From CAZQKE01 sp964593865 (lineage in GTDB: Bacteria; Chloroflexota; Anaerolineae; JAAYZQ01): 6,624 bases of DNA. Under the pieces are notes generated by a model. That model was given only the letters and a program-made list of their open reading frames with translations, ran no database searches and was not told the DNA's origin. Location of the stretch: assembly GCA_964593865.1 (NCBI GenBank), contig CAZQKE010000038.1:1-6624 (forward strand), given 5' to 3'. The position numbers and the translations under genes are program-made. How positions within the stretch are numbered: position 1 is the stretch's first letter; each line of letters opens with the position of its first letter. Positions 1-5,841 of this stretch are shown here, piece after piece.

Positions 1-1094
1 TGCTCTTGCAGGTCGCCGTTGGCGTCAAAGCGCAGCGTGCCCAGGGGCGTCTCCACGCCGGGCAGGTCGCGGATGGCTTGGGCGACCTGGGCGGATTCAA
101 AGCTGCGGGCCTCCTTGACCCCGGCGGCCAGCACCTCCATCGCGCTGTAGCCGTTGATGCTGTAGGTATCGGGGTTGCGGTACTCGACGGCCTGGTACTC
201 TTTGATCCAGGTTTCATCCACCGCCGCCTGGGGCCGGGGGCCAAAGGCCGAGACGTAGATGCCCTCCGCCGCCGTGCCCGCTTCGTCAATGGTGGCCGCC
301 AGGAACGCGCCGTCGCTGGCCAGGAAGGGGACGGTCACGCCCGCATCCACCAGGTCCAGGCGCAGGTAGGGGGCTTCCACTTCATAACCGGCATAGAACA
401 CGGCATCGGGGCGGGCGGCTTTGATCCGGGCGACCTCGTCGGGAAAGGAGGACTGTTCCACGGCGACTTGCAGATCGGTCACGACCTCCGCGCCCAACGC
501 CTGCAACTCGGCGGTGATCAGTTTCCCCAGGCCGATGCCGTAGGGATCGTCGTTGTAGACGACGGCCACCCGCTTGGCCCCCAGGTTGTTGACCAAAAAA
601 GCGGCGTCCACTTGGGCCTGGGCTGCGTCGTTGGCGTTGACGCGGAAAAAGTTGCGGTAGCCCTTTTGGGTCAGGCTCACTTCGCTGGCCGTAGGGGTGA
701 TCACCACCAGGTCCAGGTCCTTGTAGATCTCCATCGCGGCCAGGGTCTGGCCGCTGTTCAGGTGGCCGATGACGCCCAGCACCGTGGGGCCGTTGCCGAT
801 GGCGGACCGGATCCGGCGGGCGATCTCGGTGGCGACATCGGAATCCGATTCGTCGTCCATCGCCACGATGGTCACTTTGTAGCCGTTCAGCCCCCCGGCC
901 CGGTTGATCTGGGCGGCGGCCAACCGCGCCCCGCCCAGGACCGTCTGCCCGGCGTTGGCCTGAAAGCCGGAAAGGGGCGCAGCGACATAAACGAGCACTT
1001 CACCTTTGGTCGGCTCCTTCGGCCCGCCGCAGGCGGTCAGCAGCAATCCGCCTATCACCAACAGCCAAAACATCCCTCTGATCGTTCGTCTCAT
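1..1094 (-). CDS. ABC transporter solute-binding lipoprotein, branched-chain amino acid/amide (LivJ/LivK-like, Peripla_BP_6) family, 3' end outside window
   Basis: This is the extracytoplasmic receptor of an HAAT-type ABC importer. It captures amino acids, amides or related small solutes outside the membrane. I translated 364 codons from ATG at 1094 with no stop before the window edge. A lipoprotein signal peptide is clear: basic start MRRTIR, hydrophobic core at 9-19, lipobox L-T-A-C with the lipidated Cys at 22, then a polar linker. The mature part follows the periplasmic-binding-protein class I pattern. It has an APLSG stretch near 39, GGARLAA near 54, the G-H-L-N-S-G segment at 110-115, ITPTAS at 132-137, FFRVNAND at 149-156 and AVVYNDDPYG at 177-186. 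The last visible residues (LGTLRFDANGD) match the usual end of the family, so only about 20-40 residues should be missing. The start codon overlaps the stop of the upstream gene (ATGA), which suggests translational coupling. Met8 is an alternative start but would lose the basic n-region. The family is certain; the ligand cannot be told from sequence. Permease and ATPase genes probably lie off the left edge. Confidence 0.93.
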   Translation of the reverse strand, partial: MRRTIRGMFWLLVIGGLLLTACGGPKEPTKGEVLVYVAAPLSGFQANAGQTVLGGARLAAAQINRAGGLNGYKVTIVAMDDESDSDVATEIARRIRSAIGNGPTVLGVIGHLNSGQTLAAMEIYKDLDLVVITPTASEVSLTQKGYRNFFRVNANDAAQAQVDAAFLVNNLGAKRVAVVYNDDPYGIGLGKLITAELQALGAEVVTDLQVAVEQSSFPDEVARIKAARPDAVFYAGYEVEAPYLRLDLVDAGVTVPFLASDGAFLAATIDEAGTAAEGIYVSAFGPRPQAAVDETWIKEYQAVEYRNPDTYSINGYSAMEVLAAGVKEARSFESAQVAQAIRDLPGVETPLGTLRFDANGDLQE

Positions 1095-1486
1095 CGTCTA
1101 TCTCCAAACGTGCTACCACTCAGCCGACCCTCCCGCAGGCCGGCAGACAGATTGAAATCGCTAGATTTGTCCGACAGGCAACCGGTTTCAACCTGAAACC
1201 GTCCCCACCTGGGAATCACCAAATAGCCGTAGCTCAAGGGCATGTGAAGTATCTCTCCCGATACCGTTCGCCCGGTCGCCCAAAAGATTTCGGGGTATTC
1301 CCAGCCGTACAATTCCATTTCCACATACAGGTCATAGGGTACAAGCACTTCGCCTTCGTAACCGGTGTCCAACTCGATCAACTCCTCCGACGGGGAATGA
1401 ACCCGCCCACCGGGAGTCTTGAGCTGTACTCCTATTGAAAATGTACTCGCACGTTCCCAACAGATCATATCTTTTTGATCCGCCAT
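1091..1486 (-). CDS. Retropepsin-like (clan AA) aspartic protease homologue, probably truncated at its C-terminus
   Basis: The 131-residue product carries a D-T-G triad at 40-42 inside the context IELDTGYEGEVLVP. This is the active-site loop of single-domain bacterial and archaeal clan AA proteases, which must dimerise to supply the second aspartate. The N-terminal beta strands (about 17-50), the segment around 70-82 (ATGRTVSGEIL) and the strand YGYLVIP at 86-92 fit such a fold. After about residue 97 the match ends. The expected C-terminal hydrophobic-hydrophobic-Gly motif (IGR or LGR type) and following helix are absent. The tail is Ser/Arg/Gly-rich (CLSDKSSDFNLSAGLREGR) and is encoded by a palindromic element. 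The start ATG lies 22 bases inside the end of the DUF5678-like gene, and the stop overlaps the next start as ATGA. The gene is likely to be translated with its partner, but proteolytic activity is doubtful. The D-T-G family call is fairly firm. The truncation is inferred from family knowledge, not from an alignment. Confidence 0.7.
   Translation of the reverse strand: MADQKDMICWERASTFSIGVQLKTPGGRVHSPSEELIELDTGYEGEVLVPYDLYVEMELYGWEYPEIFWATGRTVSGEILHMPLSYGYLVIPRWGRFQVETGCLSDKSSDFNLSAGLREGRLSGSTFGDRR
1141..1202. repeat. Palindromic element within the 3' third of the protease-like gene
   Basis: Two adjacent inverted repeats are visible. At 1183-1201 there is a perfect 8-base palindrome (CGGTTTCA, three-base spacer ACC, TGAAACCG). 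Beside it, AAATC at 1155-1159 and GATTT at 1164-1168 are separated by GCTA, and further partly pairing bases (GGC, GACA, TGTC, GCC) lie on both sides, giving a longer imperfect hairpin over about 1141-1180. The element coincides with the stretch where the encoded protein stops resembling a clan AA protease. This fits a dispersed intergenic palindromic repeat or small non-autonomous element that has become part of the gene's end. Only one copy lies in this window, so that it is dispersed is an inference. A simple RNA stem without repeat origin is the alternative. Confidence 0.45.
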
Positions 1487-1863
1487 CCCAGATTGCGCTC
1501 TTTGGGTAGGATGTCACCGACGCGAAAGATCAGCCGGTGTCGTGCTTCTGGCACCAGGTCTTTGACCTCCTCGAACGTGTCACCAACTCCTTGCAATCGC
1601 CCGTGGGCAATCACAACATATTTGCCCTGGTACTTGCTTTCCAGGTCCTTTCTCATCTCCAAGAATGCTCGATTGTTCAGCACCCGTTCGGCATCTACAA
1701 GAGACGGTCGTTGCGCGCGAGAAAGCCACAAGCCAATGGCTTCTTCTAACGCTCGCCCCGGTCCTCCGTTGCCGTAGAGCCACCTGGCAGTCCTGACAAA
1801 CCTCTCTCGCAGATCTGGCGTTACACTTGTCACGGGGATCGCATCCTTTGTGCCTTCCCTCAT
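1465..1863 (-). CDS. DUF5678-like small protein paired with a clan AA protease homologue
   Basis: The product is 132 residues, soluble and strongly charged, with no signal peptide or membrane segment. Residues about 62-118 resemble the DUF5678 pattern. A helix with NNRAFLEMRKDLESKY leads into the hallmark strand GKYVVIAHGRL (80-90), then a helix containing the FEEV motif (97-100), and a closing strand RLIFRVGDI (110-118). The first half (about 15-50) is a separate helical part with ALEEAIGLWLS at 38-48. It resembles the helix of small ribbon-helix-helix or antitoxin-like proteins, but I cannot assign it. The start at 1863 is supported by a good ribosome binding site (GAGGAG, six bases upstream). 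The end overlaps the protease-like gene by 22 bases, so the two are probably co-translated. Genes of this type beside retropepsin-like genes are a recurring arrangement of unknown function in Chloroflexota and cyanobacteria (general recollection, not searched). GC content is lower than in the flanking operon. Function is unknown. Confidence 0.78.
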   Translation of the reverse strand: MREGTKDAIPVTSVTPDLRERFVRTARWLYGNGGPGRALEEAIGLWLSRAQRPSLVDAERVLNNRAFLEMRKDLESKYQGKYVVIAHGRLQGVGDTFEEVKDLVPEARHRLIFRVGDILPKERNLGWRIKKI

Positions 1864-1889
1864 GTCCTGCTCCTCTTCCGTTCAGAGTG

Positions 1890-2783
1890 TCAGGCCTTTT
1901 GGGTACGCACCGCTTGTTGATCGGCGGCGAGAGCGGCCAACCCCTCGCCATCCGGCCCCAGCAAGTCGCCGCCGACATGGTACACCTCATCCAGCGTTGT
2001 CACCACATCCTGCAACGCCTGGACCTGGTCGGCCACGTCCTGTTGCAGCCGCTGCGCCCGCCCGGAGGCCACATCACGGGCGTCAAGGATCATCACCTGG
2101 GAGTAGATCGTGCCGATGGCGGTGATGGTGCTTTCCAGCTGGTATTGGGCACGCTCCATCACATTTTCCAGCTTGCGCAGGTTGTCCAGCTGAATCTGTT
2201 TCTGGGCAATGGTCTGGCTGATCTGGCGTTTGACCGCGTCGTTGTCCTCCAGTTGCAGCCGCCGCTTCAGGTTGCCGATGGCCGAAGGCAGCGATTGCAG
2301 GTCCTGGTGGATCATGTCGTCGGCCAGGTAGGCATCCAGCCGCCGGGCCAGGCGAAAGACGTTGGCCAGCCAATCGGTGATGCCCCGGCTCACGTCCTGC
2401 AAATGCTCGCGCATGATCCCTTCGCGGCTCTGGTTGATCACCGCGTCAATGCGGTCCCGGTATTCCAGGGCCTTTTCCACCCGTTGGCGCAGGGCGGCGT
2501 TCTTGATCTCGCGGGGGTTGAACCGTTCGCGGAACATGGCGGCCACGGCGTTGGCCCGGAATTCGGGGTCCTTGACGCTGCTCCAAATCAGGGCCGCTTC
2601 TCCCAACGCGCCCAGGATGAGCCAAAACCACCGTTGCCAAAAGGGCAGCGGTTGGGGGACCAGGACAAAGAGGATCAAGGTCAGCGCGATGAGGGCCGCG
2701 CTTTCCCAACGGTAAACGGCCTGGGTCACGATGGCCCGACCGGCTTGTTTTTCCAATTCGTTTCGTGTGCTGTGTGTTGTCAT
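1890..2783 (-). CDS. Two-helix membrane protein with long coiled-coil domain, unknown function
   Basis: I do not recognise this 297-residue protein as a named family. It starts with a polar segment (1-26). Two hydrophobic helices follow at about 27-45 (ALIALTLILFVLVP) and 49-67 (FWQRWFWLILGALGEAALIW), joined by a Pro-rich turn, so both ends should lie on the same side. The remaining 230 residues are almost all helix-forming and charged, with heptad-like segments at about 95-130, 168-215 and 240-290, and no cysteine. The ATG at 2783 is preferred to the longer open frame starting at 2960. The extra N-terminal residues would overlap the end of the upstream gene and are an Arg/Gly-rich out-of-frame reading. 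The start lies two bases after the upstream TGA, with only GAGG directly touching the ATG, so translation probably depends on re-initiation after the VWA gene. Position and coiled-coil content suggest a membrane partner for the VWA protein or for PspA (inference). Confidence 0.85.
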   Translation of the reverse strand: MTTHSTRNELEKQAGRAIVTQAVYRWESAALIALTLILFVLVPQPLPFWQRWFWLILGALGEAALIWSSVKDPEFRANAVAAMFRERFNPREIKNAALRQRVEKALEYRDRIDAVINQSREGIMREHLQDVSRGITDWLANVFRLARRLDAYLADDMIHQDLQSLPSAIGNLKRRLQLEDNDAVKRQISQTIAQKQIQLDNLRKLENVMERAQYQLESTITAIGTIYSQVMILDARDVASGRAQRLQQDVADQVQALQDVVTTLDEVYHVGGDLLGPDGEGLAALAADQQAVRTQKA

Positions 2784-2785
2784 CC

Positions 2786-4492
2786 TCAGAAATAGGTAGA
2801 CAAAATCTTGTAAAGGTCCTGGATCGTCTCCAGGTCCCCTTCGCGGACCTGCCCGCCGGTCGGCTCCGAGATGGCCCGCAGCAGCTCCATATCGGCGTCG
2901 TCTCCGTAGGCGATGCTGAACACGACGACGGGGACCTGTGCATTCTCGGTCAGATCCCAAATAAGGCTTTGCAGGTTGGTGTAAGAGGCGTTCTCCCGCC
3001 CATCGGTCATCACCACGATGGCGTTGATGCGTTCCGTATCGCCCATTCTCTGCAACTGGCGGTTGGCCTCGGCGACGCCGTCCAGCAGGGCGGTATCCCC
3101 CTCGGCATAGAGGGCATCCACCGCCGCTTCCAGGATGGCCCGGTTGTCGCCCAGCTCATCCAGGTACACCGTGGTACGGACGCCGGTGTCAAATTCAATG
3201 AGGCCCACCCGCTCCATGTCGCCCTGGATCTGGTCCAGGAAGGCGCGGAGGGCGGCCTGGGTCTGGGTCATCTTTTCGCCCCTCATGCTGCCGGAGGTAT
3301 CCACCACCAGGTAGACGTTGGTGTGGCGTTTGGTGTACCACCACACATCACGGACGATGGCAATGACGCCGGCGTTGGGAACCTGGAGGGAGGTCATCGG
3401 CTCGGCGGGGTCCACGCCGTTCTCGGCGGTCAGGGGCGAATCGGGGCCGGTCAGGGAAAGGGTGTGGTCGCCGGGGCGGTAGCCGTGACGCAGGACGAGT
3501 TGTTGCGCTTCGGACGAAAGGATGTATTCGCGGAATTGGGCAAACACCTGGCGGTGGTAGGGCGTCAGGTCCGCCGTTTCCAGCAAGGCCAGGGGGTGAT
3601 CCTCCCACAGCGTGCCCTCGGCAGGGTAGAGGGCCACCAACCGCTCCTGCTCCGGGCGGCGATGGGTGTTGAAATAGACGACCATTTGCTCCTGGACGAC
3701 AAAGGCATCCAAAAAGTCGCGGCCTTCTTGCAGAGCCTGTTCAATGAGGGCCGGTTCATTCCCTTCGCCGTAGTAGCGGACCGTTTTTTCCAGGGCGGCC
3801 ACATAGTCCAACGTATCCTGGGCGGTGACATCCTCCACCGTCAGGCCCCGCGTCTTGCCCGCTCCGGCGTAGAACATGGCCAGAGTCGCCAGCAATCCGC
3901 TGGAAGAACTGGTGGAAGGATGGCTCCATTTGAAATCGGGATCGGACCGCGCCCGTTCGAGCAGGTCGCCCCAGCCGATGGCCCGCTCCGGCCAGCCGAT
4001 CTCGCGGGCCAGGCCCTCCCAGGTGGCGATGACGACCGGGCTGACGGCGTAGCGCACCGTTTCGCCCACCACCGCCGCCCCTTCATCGCCCAGTTTCTCG
4101 CTCCATCCGGCGTCCAGCTGCCCCAGCCAGACCGACGAATCGGGCGTGATGGCCTGGAAATCGGCCTCCCCGTCCAGCACCGCCTCGACCATCTCCTCCG
4201 GATCGAGGCGGAGGGCGACCACCCGCAGCGGCCGACCGTCGGCGGTTTCCAGGCCCTGGGCGTTGAACCCTTCCACCAGGGCGGTGAACATCGGCTCCTT
4301 TTCCGAGGAGTAGGCGACGATCAGGGCCGGTTCCTCCGCCGCCGGACCGGTCTCATCCTTGCCGTCCAGGAGGCTGCCGAGCAGGGCGTATGTGCCGCAG
4401 CAACAGCCGATCACGGCGAACAGCAAGCCGAACAGCAGGAGCAGGATCAGCCGCACATGAGAAGACGAACGACGCCGCGCACCTTTGCTCAT
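2786..4492 (-). CDS. Membrane-anchored solute-binding protein fused to a C-terminal VWA domain
   Basis: The 568-residue protein has a basic start (MSKGARRR) and a hydrophobic stretch at about 13-38. This is either a membrane anchor or a lipoprotein signal, since V-I-G-C at 27-30 fits a relaxed lipobox. Residues about 55-345 form a type II extracellular solute-binding domain (SBP_bac_11-like), with TPDSS at 116-120, a Ser-rich loop STSSSSG at 193-199 that could form part of a ligand pocket, and the closing helix SSEAQ...GYRP at 326-340. After a linker, residues about 390-565 are a von Willebrand factor A domain with a complete MIDAS: D398, S400 and S402 of DTSGS, T467 in GDTALL, and D497 in VMTDG. 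It should therefore bind a divalent metal and, through it, a protein partner on the outer face of the membrane. The start has a strong upstream GGAGAAGGGG. The solute-binding part is a paralogue of the preceding gene's product. No permease or ATPase is nearby. A sensor, scaffold or adhesion role is inferred. Confidence 0.95.
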   Translation of the reverse strand: MSKGARRRSSSHVRLILLLLFGLLFAVIGCCCGTYALLGSLLDGKDETGPAAEEPALIVAYSSEKEPMFTALVEGFNAQGLETADGRPLRVVALRLDPEEMVEAVLDGEADFQAITPDSSVWLGQLDAGWSEKLGDEGAAVVGETVRYAVSPVVIATWEGLAREIGWPERAIGWGDLLERARSDPDFKWSHPSTSSSSGLLATLAMFYAGAGKTRGLTVEDVTAQDTLDYVAALEKTVRYYGEGNEPALIEQALQEGRDFLDAFVVQEQMVVYFNTHRRPEQERLVALYPAEGTLWEDHPLALLETADLTPYHRQVFAQFREYILSSEAQQLVLRHGYRPGDHTLSLTGPDSPLTAENGVDPAEPMTSLQVPNAGVIAIVRDVWWYTKRHTNVYLVVDTSGSMRGEKMTQTQAALRAFLDQIQGDMERVGLIEFDTGVRTTVYLDELGDNRAILEAAVDALYAEGDTALLDGVAEANRQLQRMGDTERINAIVVMTDGRENASYTNLQSLIWDLTENAQVPVVVFSIAYGDDADMELLRAISEPTGGQVREGDLETIQDLYKILSTYF

Positions 4493-4527
4493 TCTCTACC
4501 CCTTCTCCAATTTACCAAGTTGTCGAC

Positions 4528-5721
4528 CTACCTTCCCGCCACATTCAGGTCAAACCAGCGCAGCAGGGCCTGTAGCACCTCCCGGTCCGGCGAGCGCATG
4601 GCCGTCGTGCGGGGGATGATGCCCATGACGCCTTGATCCGCCCACCGGTCAAAAAGGCTGCCCTCGCCGGTGACGGGCACGTTGGGGTTCGCCGGGCGCA
4701 AGCCGTAGGCCAACGCCTGGGCCTGGGCCTCTTCGCTCAGCAGGTATTTTTGGAACTCCAGGGCGGCGTTCTTTTCCAGGGCGGAGGTTTCCGGCCCCAT
4801 CCAGACGGTGAAAGGAAAGTCGAACCAGGTCACATATTCGGGATAGACGATGCGCAAGGGGTCGGCCCAGCGGGTCTGGATGCCCTGCATGTTGACCAGC
4901 AGGTCGCTTTCCAGCAGCTGCCCGGCGTCGCCGGTGGTGTAGCCAAAAAGGGCCAGGTCGTTGACGGTATAGGTCCCGCCGGAAAGATCGCTCATGGACC
5001 CCATGATCTCGCCCAGCCAGGTCTGGAATTCGGGGTTGGCGACATCCTCAACGGTGATGTTGGTCTTGCCGTAGTACTCGCCGGCGGCGGCGACCATGGC
5101 CGCCAGGCCGCTGATGTTCTTGCGCGGGTTGGAGATGGCGAGTTTGAAGTAGCCCCATTCGGGCCGGCCGCCCAGTTCGGCCCAGCCGCCGGGGGCGACG
5201 GCCGCGTCGTGGATGGTGTGCCAGGAGATCTCGCCAAAGCGGTCTTCCAGTACCTGGGCGCGGCTGTCATAAATGCCCCAGGCCAGCAGGGAGATGACCA
5301 GAGGGCGGGCGCGGTACTCGCCGTCGGTCAGGAACACATCGCGGCCCAGCCGCTCTTTGTAAGAGGCATTGACCAGCTCCACCAGGTAGCGGCTGTCGGG
5401 GATCCAGGCCGTGGGCAGGGGGTCCATCTCGTCCCGTTCGTAGCGGCCTTTGGCCGTCAGGCCGTCCATGGGGGTCACCGTGACGTGGATGGGGTAGCCT
5501 TCCAGGGTGTGTTGTTCGGCGTTGAAGCGGTTGGCCGTTTCCTGCACCCAGTCGGCGATGGGCAACGCGCTGACGACGTAAACCTCCAACACGTCGCCGC
5601 CCACCTCCGGTGTCAGCGGCTCCCCCTCCTGCTTGCCCACCCGACTCCAGATCAGCCCACCGATGACGATGATCACCGCCAGGCCGACGATTGCAAAGAA
5701 GATGATCCGTGATCGCTTCAT
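4528..5721 (-). CDS. Membrane-anchored extracellular solute-binding protein (SBP_bac_11-like)
   Basis: The 397-residue protein opens with MKRSR and one hydrophobic helix at 6-25 that lacks both a lipobox Cys and an AxA cleavage site, so it is probably an uncleaved anchor. A short polar linker (26-44) leads to a type II solute-binding fold, about 45-370. Shared landmarks show that it is a paralogue of the solute-binding half of the next gene: IPDS at 107-110 against TPDS, ISGLAAM at 203-209 against SSGLLAT, ITVEDV at 222-227 against LTVEDV, and SEEAQ...GLRP at 329-343 against SSEAQ...GYRP. The VWA domain is absent here. The serine loop is replaced by NPRKNISG, so the bound ligand may differ. 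The ATG at 5721 has GAAGGATGAAGG just upstream. It follows pspA by 120 bases and precedes the VWA fusion by 35 bases, so all are probably one transcript. The ligand is unknown. Confidence 0.93.
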   Translation of the reverse strand: MKRSRIIFFAIVGLAVIIVIGGLIWSRVGKQEGEPLTPEVGGDVLEVYVVSALPIADWVQETANRFNAEQHTLEGYPIHVTVTPMDGLTAKGRYERDEMDPLPTAWIPDSRYLVELVNASYKERLGRDVFLTDGEYRARPLVISLLAWGIYDSRAQVLEDRFGEISWHTIHDAAVAPGGWAELGGRPEWGYFKLAISNPRKNISGLAAMVAAAGEYYGKTNITVEDVANPEFQTWLGEIMGSMSDLSGGTYTVNDLALFGYTTGDAGQLLESDLLVNMQGIQTRWADPLRIVYPEYVTWFDFPFTVWMGPETSALEKNAALEFQKYLLSEEAQAQALAYGLRPANPNVPVTGEGSLFDRWADQGVMGIIPRTTAMRSPDREVLQALLRWFDLNVAGR

Positions 5722-5736
5722 ACCTTCATCCTTCTA

Positions 5737-5841
5737 CTCTGAGCTTTCGGCAGCGTGCCTCATGGCCAGAAATGCCTCTTTGAGCGGTTGTGGGACGGCA
5801 CCGTTGGCTCCACGAGCACAAGATGTTGACGCGTTTCCGCC
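5737..5841 (-). other. Spacer between pspA and the solute-binding gene
   Basis: This is most of the largest gap between genes in the window (5722-5841). I see no intrinsic terminator and no convincing -35/-10 pair on the minus strand, so transcription probably reads through from pspA. In the pspA frame, the 35 codons after its TAA are open up to TAG at 5736-5734. They include PLKEAFLAMRHAAESSE, which looks mildly protein-like. This may be chance, or a former C-terminal tail of PspA. Confidence 0.3.

Noticed and set aside
1..1094. A complete liv transport operon
   Set aside because: Only the receptor gene is visible. Permease and ATPase genes would have to lie beyond the left edge.
1141..1202. 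CRISPR repeat or intrinsic terminator as the explanation of the palindromic block
   Set aside because: There is only one copy, with no regular spacing, and no T tract follows either hairpin on either strand.
2784..2960. N-terminal extension of the coiled-coil membrane protein to an ATG at 2960
   Set aside because: It would overlap the VWA gene by about 175 bases and encode Arg/Gly-rich residues that look like an out-of-frame reading. The ATG at 2783 follows the upstream stop by two bases.
2765..4636. Very long open frame on the plus strand (about 620 codons), with similar ones at 6-1196, 1827-2795 and 4633-5712
   Set aside because: Each lies antisense to a gene with recognisable domains. 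The products are Gly/His/Val/Gln-rich with no domain pattern, as expected for the antisense of GC-rich codons.
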